NCBI RefSeq assembly: GCF_002354895.1
Contig: NZ_CP023439.1
Span: forward strand, 1,302,001 to 1,366,000
DNA: 64,000 nucleotides
Direction: 5' to 3'
DNA from: Thauera sp. K11
Lineage (GTDB): Bacteria; Pseudomonadota; Gammaproteobacteria; Burkholderiales; Rhodocyclaceae
How positions within the stretch are numbered: position 1 is the stretch's first letter; every line of letters begins with the position of its first letter. A model generated the notes under the pieces. That model was not told where the DNA came from. It saw only the letters and a list, made by a program, of their open reading frames with translations, and did not search any database. Shown here in pieces: positions 8,021-16,299 of the stretch. A program made the translations under genes and the position numbers.

Positions 8021-8983
8021 CTACAGGCGATAGCCCATCTCGCGGGCGAGGCCCTCCAGCCCGGGCAGCACGCGCTCGATGCGCTCGCGGTGGCGCTGGT
8101 CGCGCCACTTGTCGATCCGGATCTCGGAAAAGGCGTCGTAGGGCTTGTCGAGCAGGCCGCGGCAATGCGCTTCCACCTCGGGGGTGAAGGGCAGGTCGCA
8201 GTGCTCGAAGATGCGGCGGTTGGCGCCGACCGGGTCGCGCACCACGTCCTCGTAGAACACCTCGTGCCATTGCGCGGGCGGGATGCTGCGCGAAGCGTGG
8301 CGGATGGCGCGGTGGATGGACGCGTACTGGAAGGCGTTCACCTCTTCGAGCGGGGCTTCAAGGTAGTCCCGCCATCCCTCGGGCAGGAAGTGGCACCAGC
8401 GCGTGAAGCGGCCGCCGTCGATCTGCACTTCGGCCGGCAGGCCGGCAGACCAGGTCGCGTAGCGCTCCGGCCGGTGCCAGCCCTCGATCATCGAATTGAG
8501 CGTGTCGCCCGGGTTGCGCTTGATGTAGACGAAACGCGCGTCGGGAAACAGCGCATGCAGATAGGGCACCGCCAGCCCGTGCTGGTTGTTCTTGTCGACG
8601 AAGCGGTGCTGGCCGGTATGGGCGTAGAAATAGCGGGTGATGAAGCTGCGGTCGCCCGGCTCCGCATCCTCGGCGGTCAGCACGTGGCTTTGCCACTGCT
8701 TGTGGTGCGGGGCGTGCAGCCGCGACCAGATCGCGTAGATCTCGCGGTTCAGCGTGCCGATGGCGCGCGACTGCGACAGGGTCTTGTACAGCATCTGCGT
8801 GCCGGAGCGGCTGCCGCTGACGACGAACACCGGCCGGTCCGCCGGCCACTGGTTCATCTGCCACAGCGCGGCGCGCAGGGTCACCTTCGCGCGCCCGGCG
8901 TGGTGGCGCAGGGTCTTGTCCACCTTGTGCCAGAACTCGTTTTCCGCGGGCGCCACCGCGCCGTGCTCAGTGGGCGTGGGCAT
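8021..8983 (-). CDS. Sulfotransferase family protein
   Basis: 320 residues from ATG at 8983 with an AGGAG ribosome site. The PAPS-binding 5'-phosphosulfate loop is VFVVSGSRSGTQMLYKTL near residue 52, and the 3'-phosphate region is ARFVYIKRNPGDTLNSMI. Both are hallmarks of PF00685/PF13469-type sulfotransferases, which move sulfate from PAPS to a hydroxyl or amine. No signal peptide is seen, so it is cytoplasmic. Its start overlaps the preceding pyruvate kinase/ATP-sulfurylase-like gene by 17 bp, implying translational coupling. The acceptor is unknown (glycan, lipid or small molecule), and no glycosyltransferase is adjacent. Confidence 0.88.
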   Translation of the reverse strand: MPTPTEHGAVAPAENEFWHKVDKTLRHHAGRAKVTLRAALWQMNQWPADRPVFVVSGSRSGTQMLYKTLSQSRAIGTLNREIYAIWSRLHAPHHKQWQSHVLTAEDAEPGDRSFITRYFYAHTGQHRFVDKNNQHGLAVPYLHALFPDARFVYIKRNPGDTLNSMIEGWHRPERYATWSAGLPAEVQIDGGRFTRWCHFLPEGWRDYLEAPLEEVNAFQYASIHRAIRHASRSIPPAQWHEVFYEDVVRDPVGANRRIFEHCDLPFTPEVEAHCRGLLDKPYDAFSEIRIDKWRDQRHRERIERVLPGLEGLAREMGYRL

Positions 8984-11180
8984 GGCTGCGCTCCTGGTTC
9001 GGGGCGGTCAGGCGGGAGCGGAGCATGTCCTGGATGGGCTCGCGCATGAACCAGTCGGGGAGGGGTTCGTTGCGGCTGAGCGTCGCGCGGGCTTCGGCGG
9101 CGGGGACGGCGGCCCGGCGGCTGCCGGCGCGGCGCTTCCTCGCTTCGTGCTCCACGTAGCGCTGGGTGTCGGGGTCGTATTCGACCTGGCCGGCGAAGAT
9201 CGGCGTGATGCCGATGTCGCCCAGGCCGGCCAGCAGCGCGCGGACGTCGTCCGCCGGTTCGGCCGGAACCGGGCGGTCGAACAGGAAGTGGCTGCAGCCG
9301 ACGTTCTTGTGGCACAGCGCCTGGAACACCTGCTCGCGGGCGCCGGCGTGGCGCCGGTAGATCGGCAGCACGCCGAGGGTGGCCTTGCCCGCCGGGTAGT
9401 AGCCGAAATCCAGCATCAGGCGGTAGCTGCCCAGCACGGCGTCGGGCGGGAAGCCGCGGCCGGAGTCGCCGTCGACGCCGACGTTGAGGAACAGCCCGTC
9501 GGCACTGTGGCGCTCGAGCGCACCGACCTGCACGTGTTCGTCGAGGCGCGTGGCCGGGCCGTGCGCCTGGACGCCGATCACCTTGCGCCAGCCCTTGTGC
9601 TGCAGCACGAAGCGGTTCTCGCGCGGCGTCAGTTCGTACTCGCGGTGCGGCGACGGCAGGCGCTGCAGCAGGCTCACCGTGCCGGCGAGGAAGCGGCCGC
9701 TCCAGCGGCGCACGCGCTGCACGCCCGGATGGGCGCCGGAGCGGGTGCCGAACCATTGCGCGGCCAGCGTATCGCGGTCGAACGAGAACGGCCTTGCATC
9801 GCGGATGACGGCATGGGGCCGTCCGGCCTCGTCGGTGAGGACGACGGCGCCGGCCGCCGGCGCCGAGTCGAGCGCGGCCGCGGCCTCTTCATCCAGCGGC
9901 AGCAGGATGGGCATGGGCCAGGGCGTGCCGTCGGGCAGGCGGTGGGTCGCCAGCACCGATTCCAGCGTGGCCGCGTCCATGAAGCCGCGCAGCGGCGAGA
10001 AGGTGCCGAGCGCGATGTGCTGCGCGTCCTGCAGGACGTCGCGGCCGACGGCGAGCCTGGGCAGCGCGCCGAGCGCATCCCGGCCCGCTTCCGGTTCGAG
10101 CCGTTCGACGAGTTCGCCGCCGTGCGGCGCGACGAGCAGCGACAGGCCGTCGTTGGCGCGATAGGGGCGCGGCGACGCATGGACGGCGTCGCGGTAGTTC
10201 TCGTACTCGTGGATCAGCTTCAGGATCATCCCGACGCAGCCCACCGGGTCGCGGCCGATCGCGGTCTCGGCGGCCAGCACGAGGCCGTCGGCGCCGTCCA
10301 GCAGCGTATTGACCACGTCATTGACCTCAGCGCGCGTCGGGCGCGGCGCGTCGATCATCGATTCGAGCAGGTTGGTCGCCACGTACACGCGCCGCCCCAG
10401 TTCCGCGCCGCGCCGGATGATCATCTTCTGCAGGCTGGGGATGCGTTCGATCGGCTCCTGGCGCGACAGGTCGCCGCGGTCGATGAGCAGCGCGTCGGAG
10501 CGCTGCGCGATGTCGTCCAGGTTGTGCAGCGCGTTGCGGCATTCGATCTTGGAGATCAGGAAGGTGTCGCCGCCGACGAGCCGGCGCACTGCATCGACGT
10601 CGCTGCCGCGGTTGGCGAACGACAGCGCGACGTGCCGGATGCCGTTCTGGCGCCCCCATTTCAGCGCCTCGACGTCCTTGGCCGTCAGCGGCGCGAGCGG
10701 CAGGTCGCGCTCCACCGTCACCGCCTTGTTGCGGCCGACCGTGCCGCCGTGGATCACGCGCATCGCCACGCGGTCCGGCAGGCGCTGCGTCACCTGCACC
10801 AGCACGGCGTTGAAGTCGATGCTGATGAAATCGCCTTCCTCCAGCTGGTCGACGATGTCGAGCGGATAGAGGTTGAAGTTGTGCGGATCGCCCGGCACCC
10901 GATCGCGGTGGGCCCAGACGATGGTGTTCTCGCGCAGCACGATCTCCCCGCCCACCAGGTCGCCGGTGCGCACCTGGGCGCCCTCGGTGTCGAGGCAGAT
11001 CGGCACGTCGCTGTGCGAGCGGATGGATTCGACGACCCGGGGCAGATCCTGGAGCCGGGTGTGGGAGAGATTGATGCGGAACAGGCTCACGCCCAGTTCC
11101 TGCAGCCGGACGAGCACGCTCGCGTTGAGCGAAGACGGGCCGACGGTGCACAGGATCTCGCGTGTCGTGGTGTGCGGCAT
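8967..11180 (-). CDS. Fusion: pyruvate kinase core + degenerate ATP-sulfurylase domain
   Basis: 737 residues. Residues 1-335 are a pyruvate kinase A/B core: CTVGPSS, RINLSH (35-40), LDTEG with Asp64, SKIE with Lys211 and Glu213, DRGD with Asp237, ATN with Thr269 and PRPTRAEVNDV. Thus most catalytic positions remain, but the allosteric C domain is absent. Residues 350-680 follow sulfate adenylyltransferase: PHGGELVERL, GTFSPLRGFM, HPGVQRV, LTPRENR, GWRKVIGVQ and HKNVGCSHFL. However, the QxRNPxHRxH box reads QAHGPATRLD (538-547) and the GRDHAG box reads DRPVPA. ATP-sulfurylase activity is therefore probably lost. It is first in an operon with a sulfotransferase and an antiporter. ATG at 11180 follows AGGAG. 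Confidence 0.88.
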   Translation of the reverse strand: MPHTTTREILCTVGPSSLNASVLVRLQELGVSLFRINLSHTRLQDLPRVVESIRSHSDVPICLDTEGAQVRTGDLVGGEIVLRENTIVWAHRDRVPGDPHNFNLYPLDIVDQLEEGDFISIDFNAVLVQVTQRLPDRVAMRVIHGGTVGRNKAVTVERDLPLAPLTAKDVEALKWGRQNGIRHVALSFANRGSDVDAVRRLVGGDTFLISKIECRNALHNLDDIAQRSDALLIDRGDLSRQEPIERIPSLQKMIIRRGAELGRRVYVATNLLESMIDAPRPTRAEVNDVVNTLLDGADGLVLAAETAIGRDPVGCVGMILKLIHEYENYRDAVHASPRPYRANDGLSLLVAPHGGELVERLEPEAGRDALGALPRLAVGRDVLQDAQHIALGTFSPLRGFMDAATLESVLATHRLPDGTPWPMPILLPLDEEAAAALDSAPAAGAVVLTDEAGRPHAVIRDARPFSFDRDTLAAQWFGTRSGAHPGVQRVRRWSGRFLAGTVSLLQRLPSPHREYELTPRENRFVLQHKGWRKVIGVQAHGPATRLDEHVQVGALERHSADGLFLNVGVDGDSGRGFPPDAVLGSYRLMLDFGYYPAGKATLGVLPIYRRHAGAREQVFQALCHKNVGCSHFLFDRPVPAEPADDVRALLAGLGDIGITPIFAGQVEYDPDTQRYVEHEARKRRAGSRRAAVPAAEARATLSRNEPLPDWFMREPIQDMLRSRLTAPNQERSHAHAH

Positions 11181-11528
11181 GGCTGCGCTCCTGACGGGTT
11201 ATCGGGTGCGGCCAGCCTATTGCGAACGGCTTCCGGACTGAACGAAGGAATATTTCGTTGCTATTTCATTGCAGATATATGGCGGCCCCGTGTCGGAAAT
11301 GCGCCATTCGCGCAGACGGCGCGCGACGCGGCCCGCGGCCGTCTCCGGCGCCGGACCCGCCCGGGGCCGTTCGCGCCGCGGATCCGGCCATTGAATCCTG
11401 CCTTGCGGCCGCTCCGGGGAAAGTGCCGGCCCCCTCCGGCGGCCTCCCTAACATTTCCTGCGTGAGGCGGGGAGCGGTTTTCCGCGGCGGCCGCGAGGCC
11501 GCGCATTCAGATCGGGAGAGATCGAGCC
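11181..11528. promoter_or_regulatory. Divergent intergenic region between the fusion gene and pta-ackA
   Basis: 348 bp without a coding frame I can support. The left part (about 11230-11282) is AT-rich relative to its surroundings and probably carries the minus-strand promoter of the fusion operon. The right part carries the shared 47-bp element at 11408-11454 and the ribosome site GGGAGAGA before the MaoC-PTA gene. Confidence 0.5.
11408..11454 (+). promoter_or_regulatory. Shared promoter element, copy 1 (pta-ackA)
   Basis: GCCGCTCCGGGGAAA, 22 bases, then TCCCTAACAT. The same two blocks with identical 22-bp spacing precede cstA at 14254-14300. TAACAT could serve as a -10 box and the left block as an activator site or atypical -35. 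The element ends 74 bp before the start codon. Confidence 0.55.
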
Positions 11529-12941
11529 ATGGACCACTCAAATCAGAAGTACCTCGAAAACCGCACGTTCGACGAGATCCGGGTCGGCGATTCCGCACAG
11601 TTGCTGCGCACGCTCACGCCCGACGACATCCACCTGTTCGCCCTGATCTCGGGCGACCTCAATCCGACGCATACCGACCCGGACTTCGCCCGTTCCAGCC
11701 CGGCGCGGCAGGTGGTGGGCCACAGCATGTGGGGCAGCGCCCTGATTTCGTCGCTGCTCGGCAACGAGTTTCCCGGGCCGGGCTCGACCTATGTGTCCCA
11801 GAGCCTGAACTTCCATCGCCCGATCACGATCGGCGACAGTCTGGCGGTCACGCTCACCTGCCGGGAGAAGCGCCCGGACGGCAGGCACGTCGTGTTTTCG
11901 TGCGAGGCGACCAATCGCGCGGGCCTGCTGGTGATGGACGGGGTGGCGGTGGTGGCCGCGCCGGAGGGCAAGATCCGGCGTCCGCAGGTGCGCCTGCCGG
12001 AAGTGAAGATCCTGGACCGCGCCCGGCGCTACGGCCACCTGCTGGGCATTTCGGCCGGCCTGCCGCCCATCCCCATCGCCGTCGCCTACCCATGCGACCG
12101 GGAATCGCTCGCCGGACCGCTGCAGGCGGCCAGGGCCGGCCTGGTGAAGCCGATCCTCGTCGGCCCCGCCGGCAGGATCCGGGCGGTGGCCGAGGAGCAC
12201 GGGCTCGAACTCGACGGCTGCCCCGTCGTCGACGTGCCCGATGCCATGGCCGCCGCGTCCGCGGCGGTCGCCATGTGCCGCGACGGCGAGGCCGAGGCGC
12301 TGATGAAGGGCTGCCTGCACACCGACGAACTGATGCGCTGCGTGGTGTCGCGCGAGCACGGCCTGCGCACCGGACGGCGGATCAGCCACGTCTTCCTGGC
12401 CGACGTGCCGACCTATCCGCATCCGCTGATGATCACCGACGCGGCGATCTCCATCGAGCCCAGCCTGGAGGACAAGGTCAGCATCGTCCAGAACGCCATC
12501 GACCTCGCCCGCACGATGAACATCGCCGAACCCAGGGTGGCCATCCTCGCCGCCGTCGAGACGGTCAACCCCAGGATGCGGGCGACGCTGGATGCGGCGG
12601 CGCTGTGCAAGATGGCAGATCGCGGGCAGATCACCGGCGGCGTGCTGGACGGCCCGCTGGCCTTCGACAACGCGGTATCGCCCGCCGCGGCGCGGACCAA
12701 GGGCATCCGTTCGGAAGTCGCGGGCAGGGCCCACATCCTCGTCGTGCCGGACCTGGAGGCGGGCAACATGCTCGCCAAGCAGCTCGAGTACCTGGCGGAC
12801 GCGCTGATGGCCGGCGTCGTGCTCGGCGCGCGCGTACCCATCGTGCTGACGAGCCGTGCCGACACGGCGGAAACCCGCGCCGCATCCTGCGCGGTGGCGC
12901 AACTGATGGCCCACCGCAACCGCGAGCGGAGCTGCAAGTGA
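11529..12941 (+). CDS. Bifunctional MaoC-type enoyl-CoA hydratase / phosphate acetyltransferase
   Basis: 470 residues. Residues 1-150 form a MaoC hot-dog domain with LISGDLNPTHTDPDFA and VVGHSMWGSALISSLLG, the hydratase-2 signature carrying the catalytic Asp and His. Residues 165-465 are a PTA/PTB catalytic domain: PILVGPAGRIRAVA, MKGCLHTDELMR, TYPHPLMITDAAISIEP and QITGGVLDGPLAFDNAVS. This fused architecture is well known in proteobacteria. The PTA part should interconvert acetyl-CoA (possibly butyryl- or propionyl-CoA) and the acyl phosphate. Its stop overlaps the acetate kinase GTG start by four bases, so PTA and AckA are translationally coupled for ATP formation from acetyl-CoA. Confidence 0.93.
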   Translation: MDHSNQKYLENRTFDEIRVGDSAQLLRTLTPDDIHLFALISGDLNPTHTDPDFARSSPARQVVGHSMWGSALISSLLGNEFPGPGSTYVSQSLNFHRPITIGDSLAVTLTCREKRPDGRHVVFSCEATNRAGLLVMDGVAVVAAPEGKIRRPQVRLPEVKILDRARRYGHLLGISAGLPPIPIAVAYPCDRESLAGPLQAARAGLVKPILVGPAGRIRAVAEEHGLELDGCPVVDVPDAMAAASAAVAMCRDGEAEALMKGCLHTDELMRCVVSREHGLRTGRRISHVFLADVPTYPHPLMITDAAISIEPSLEDKVSIVQNAIDLARTMNIAEPRVAILAAVETVNPRMRATLDAAALCKMADRGQITGGVLDGPLAFDNAVSPAAARTKGIRSEVAGRAHILVVPDLEAGNMLAKQLEYLADALMAGVVLGARVPIVLTSRADTAETRAASCAVAQLMAHRNRERSCK

Positions 12942-14122
12942 GATCCGTACTCGTCCTGAATGCGGGCTCTTCGAGCCTGAAGTTCGCCGTCTTCCCGGTC
13001 GCCGGCGGCCTGGCGGATACCCCCTCGGTCTGCGGGCTGATCGAGGGCATCGGCACGGCTCCCGAACTGGCGTTGAAGACGGCCGCCGGCCGCAGCCGGA
13101 CGGCGCTGCCGGTGGCGGCGCCCGAGCCGGACGGACAGCACCGCGAGGCGCTCGTGCATCTGCTGGGCTGGCTGGGCGAGAACCAGCCGGGCACGCGCAT
13201 CGCCGCCGCCGGCCACCGGGTGGTACACGGCGGCGAGCGCTACGGCGCCCCGGTTGCGCTGGACGACGGGGTGCTCGGCGATCTGGAGGCCCTCGTGCCG
13301 CTGGCTCCGCTGCACCAGCCGCACCATATCCGCGCCATGCGCGCGGTGGCGGCGCTGATGCCGGACATCGGCCAGGTCGCCTGTTTCGATACCGCCTTCC
13401 ACCGCACCCAGCCGCCGGTGGCGCAGACCTTCGGCCTGCCGCGGGCGATGACGGCGGAAGGCATCAGGCGCTACGGCTTCCATGGCCTGTCCTACGACAA
13501 CGTCTCGCGCCGGATGAAACGGGTGCTGGGCGAACGCGCCGCGGGGCGGGTGGTGATCTGCCACCTGGGCAACGGTTCTTCGCTGTGCGCGCTCGAGGAA
13601 GGCCGGAGCCAGGCTTCCACGATGGGCTTCACCGCGCTGGACGGCCTCCTGATGGGGACCCGGACGGGCACGCTGGACCCCGGCGTGCTGCTCTACCTGA
13701 TGCAGCAGCGCGGCATGGACCTGCACCAGGTGGAGCGGCTGATCTACAAGGAGTCGGGCCTGCTGGGCGTGTCGGGCATCAGCCAGGACATGCGCGTGCT
13801 GCTCGCCTCGGATGCGCCCGAGGCGGCGGAGGCGCTGGAACTCTACTGCTACCGCATCGCCCGCGAGCTGGGTTCGCTGGTCGCCGCCGTCGGCGGGCTG
13901 GATGCGGTGGTGTTCACCGGCGGCATCGGCGAGAACGCGGCGCCGGTGCGGGCGAGGGTGGCCGAGCTGTCGGCCTGGGCGGGCCTGCGCCTGGACGCGG
14001 ACGCCAACGCCCGCCACGCGGCGCGCATCGACGCGCCGGGAAGTGCGGTGGCGGTCGCGGTCGTGCCGACCGACGAAGAGCGCCTGATCGCGATGTACAC
14101 CGCCGAAACGCTCGGCCTCTGA
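12938..14122 (+). CDS. ackA: Acetate kinase
   Basis: 394 residues, full length for the family, from GTG at 12938 inside the GTGA overlap with pta. Motifs: VLNAGSSSLKF (phosphate 1), GHRVVHGGERY, FDTAFHRTQPPVA with the catalytic Asp-Thr and His, RRYGFHGLSYDNVS, VICHLGNGSS, MGTRTGTLDPGVL and VVFTGGIGENAAPVRA. It converts acetyl phosphate plus ADP to acetate plus ATP in the cytosol, completing the fermentative branch downstream of pyruvate formate-lyase. A strong intrinsic terminator follows at 14142. Confidence 0.97.
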   Translation: MRSVLVLNAGSSSLKFAVFPVAGGLADTPSVCGLIEGIGTAPELALKTAAGRSRTALPVAAPEPDGQHREALVHLLGWLGENQPGTRIAAAGHRVVHGGERYGAPVALDDGVLGDLEALVPLAPLHQPHHIRAMRAVAALMPDIGQVACFDTAFHRTQPPVAQTFGLPRAMTAEGIRRYGFHGLSYDNVSRRMKRVLGERAAGRVVICHLGNGSSLCALEEGRSQASTMGFTALDGLLMGTRTGTLDPGVLLYLMQQRGMDLHQVERLIYKESGLLGVSGISQDMRVLLASDAPEAAEALELYCYRIARELGSLVAAVGGLDAVVFTGGIGENAAPVRARVAELSAWAGLRLDADANARHAARIDAPGSAVAVAVVPTDEERLIAMYTAETLGL

Positions 14123-14141
14123 GGCCGGCTCCGGCAGGCGC

Positions 14142-14170
14142 AAGGGTGGCCCGCAGGCCACCCTTTTTTT
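14142..14170 (+). terminator. Intrinsic terminator after ackA
   Basis: A perfect 10-bp stem AAGGGTGGCC/GGCCACCCTT with a CGCA loop runs into seven T residues (14164-14170). It separates the pta-ackA transcript from cstA. Confidence 0.92.
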
Positions 14171-14253
14171 CTGGTTCGCCGCGAGGCCGTGCAGGACGCA
14201 CCGGCGCCGCCACCGTTCGCCACCCGTTTCATGCCACTCGCCCCCCGGCCTCT

Positions 14254-14300
14254 GCCGCTCCGGGGAAACTCCGGGGCGCTTGCCGGTGCGTCCCTAAGAT
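14254..14300 (+). promoter_or_regulatory. Shared promoter element, copy 2 (cstA)
   Basis: GCCGCTCCGGGGAAA, 22 bases, TCCCTAAGAT: same blocks and same spacing as at 11408-11454. It ends 46 bp before the cstA ATG, downstream of the ackA terminator, so cstA has its own promoter. Co-regulation with pta-ackA is inferred. Confidence 0.55.
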
Positions 14301-14346
14301 GAGTCTCGTGCAACCAAGGGTTCACATATCTTCTGAGGAGAGAAAA

Positions 14347-16161
14347 ATGGACAAAGCGATCTACTTCGTCATCGCGTCGGTCTGTGTCCTCGCACTGGCA
14401 TACCGCTTCTACGGCATATTCTTCGTGCGCAAGGTCCTGGCCGCGGATGATCGCGAAATCACGCCGTCGCACCAGTTCAAGGACGGCAAGAACTACGTGC
14501 CCACCAAGAAGTGGGTGAATGCCGGCCAGCACTTCGCCGCCATCGCCGCGGCCGGGCCGCTGGTCGGGCCGGTGCTGGCGGCGCAGTTCGGCTACCTGCC
14601 GGGTTTCCTGTGGCTGCTCGTCGGCTGCGTGATCGGCGGCGCGGTGCACGACACGGTCGTGCTGTTCGCCTCGATGAAGCACCAGGGCAAGTCGCTGTCC
14701 GAGGTGGCGAAGGCCGAGATGGGCACCGTGGCGGGCTGGAGCACCGGCCTGGCGATGCTGTTCATCATCACCATCACCATGGCGGGCCTGTCCATCGTCG
14801 TGGTGCATGCCCTGGAGCGCAACGCCTGGGGCACCTTCGCGGTGTTCATGACGATTCCGATCGCGATCGCGCTGGGGCTCTACGAGCGCTATTTCGGTTC
14901 GACCAAGTGGGGGACCTACCTCGGCGTCGGCGCCATCATGGTTTCCATCGCGATCGGCCCCCACCTGCAGGGAACCGCGGTCGGCGAATGGCTGACGCTG
15001 AACAAGACCACCGTCTCCTGGCTGCTCCCGACCTACGCCTTCTTCGCCACCGCGCTGCCGGTGTGGATGCTGCTCACCCCGCGCGGCTACCTGTCGAGCT
15101 TCATGAAGATCGGCGTGTTCGCGGCGCTGGTGATCGGCGTGGTGTTCATCAACCCGACCATCCAGTTCCCGGCGCTGACCGACTTCATCGCCGGCGGCGG
15201 CCCGATCCTGAAGGGGCCGGTGTGGCCGTTCATCTCGATCACGATCGCCTGCGGCGCCATCTCGGGCTTCCACGCCTTCATCGGCTCCGGTACCACGCCC
15301 AAGCTGGTGGACAAGTGGAGCGACATCCGCCCGGTGGCCTTCGGCGGCATGCTGGCCGAGTGCCTGGTGGCCGTGATGGCCTTGATCGCCGCCACCTCGC
15401 TGCACCCGGCCGACTACTTCGCCATCAACTCCAGCCCCGAGACCTTCGCCACGCTGGGCATGCAGGTGGTCGATCTGCCGCAGCTCAGCCAGGAAATGGG
15501 CATCGACCTCTACGGCCGGACGGGCGGCGCGGTGACGCTGGCGGTGGGCATGACCTACATCTTCACCAAGATCTCGTGGTTCGCCGACCTCGCCGCGTAC
15601 TTCTTCCAGTTCGTGATCATGTTCGAAGCGGTGTTCATCCTGTCCGCGGTCGATTCGGGCACCCGCGTGTCGCGCTACCTGATCCAGGACCTGCTCGGCG
15701 ACCTGATCCCGCCGATGAAGCGGCTGGATTCCCCGGTGGCCGGCGTGGTGGCGAGCGTGATCGCCTGCGTGCTGTGGGGCTACCTGCTGCTGTCGGGCGA
15801 CATCAGTTCCGTCTGGGCGCTGTTCGGCGTGTCCAACCAGCTCATGGCCTCGGTCGGTCTGATGATCGGCGCCACCATCGTGCTGCGCCTGGCGAAGAAG
15901 CCGCTGTATGCGCTGACCTGCTTGGTCCCGCTGGCCTACCTGTTCGTGACGGTCAACTACGCCGGCTACTGGATGGTGGCCAACGTGTATCTGAACGCGG
16001 GCACCAAGGGTTACAGCCTGTTCAACGCCTCGATCACGATCGTGATGATGGTGCTGGGCCTCGTCATCCTGTTCGCTTCGCTCAAGCGCTGGAGCGTGCT
16101 GTGGAAGGCCCGCAGCGCATCGGCGGCCATCCCGCCCGCGCTGGTGTCCGGAGCGGCCTGA
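14347..16161 (+). CDS. cstA: CstA-family transporter (probable pyruvate or peptide uptake)
   Basis: 604 residues from ATG at 14347 after TGAGGAG. About 16 hydrophobic helices are visible. CstA hallmarks: HQFKDGKNYVPTKKWVNAGQHFAAIAAAGPLVGPVLAAQFGY near the N-terminus (62 to about 110), GGAVHDTVVLFASMKHQGKS, SGFHAFIGSGTTPK, and SAVDSGTRVSRYLIQD. The length is closer to short CstA proteins than to the roughly 700-residue E. coli CstA and BtsT. BtsT is a pyruvate:H+ symporter controlled by BtsSR, and a BtsSR-like pair is encoded at 20321-22752 here, while the neighbours handle pyruvate, formate and acetate. Pyruvate uptake is therefore the favoured inference; peptide uptake is the alternative. 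Confidence 0.93.
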   Translation: MDKAIYFVIASVCVLALAYRFYGIFFVRKVLAADDREITPSHQFKDGKNYVPTKKWVNAGQHFAAIAAAGPLVGPVLAAQFGYLPGFLWLLVGCVIGGAVHDTVVLFASMKHQGKSLSEVAKAEMGTVAGWSTGLAMLFIITITMAGLSIVVVHALERNAWGTFAVFMTIPIAIALGLYERYFGSTKWGTYLGVGAIMVSIAIGPHLQGTAVGEWLTLNKTTVSWLLPTYAFFATALPVWMLLTPRGYLSSFMKIGVFAALVIGVVFINPTIQFPALTDFIAGGGPILKGPVWPFISITIACGAISGFHAFIGSGTTPKLVDKWSDIRPVAFGGMLAECLVAVMALIAATSLHPADYFAINSSPETFATLGMQVVDLPQLSQEMGIDLYGRTGGAVTLAVGMTYIFTKISWFADLAAYFFQFVIMFEAVFILSAVDSGTRVSRYLIQDLLGDLIPPMKRLDSPVAGVVASVIACVLWGYLLLSGDISSVWALFGVSNQLMASVGLMIGATIVLRLAKKPLYALTCLVPLAYLFVTVNYAGYWMVANVYLNAGTKGYSLFNASITIVMMVLGLVILFASLKRWSVLWKARSASAAIPPALVSGAA

Positions 16162-16193
16162 AGAACGCGGCGTGCGCCAGACGCGCACTGCCG

Positions 16194-16232
16194 GGTCACC
16201 AGGGGCGGCCGAACGGGCCGCCCCTGGTGACC
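16194..16232 (+). terminator. Long perfect hairpin after cstA
   Basis: A 17-bp perfect inverted repeat (GGTCACCAGGGGCGGCC and its complement) with a 5-base loop lies 33 bp after the cstA stop. No T-tract follows, so it may act as a terminator, an mRNA 3'-end stabiliser, or a processing site between cstA and pflB. Confidence 0.6.
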
Positions 16233-16299
16233 GGAGGCGCCGGGCTCATCCGCCGGGCGCCGGAAGAATTCTCAAAAGGTTCCATTGAAGGAGAAATCC

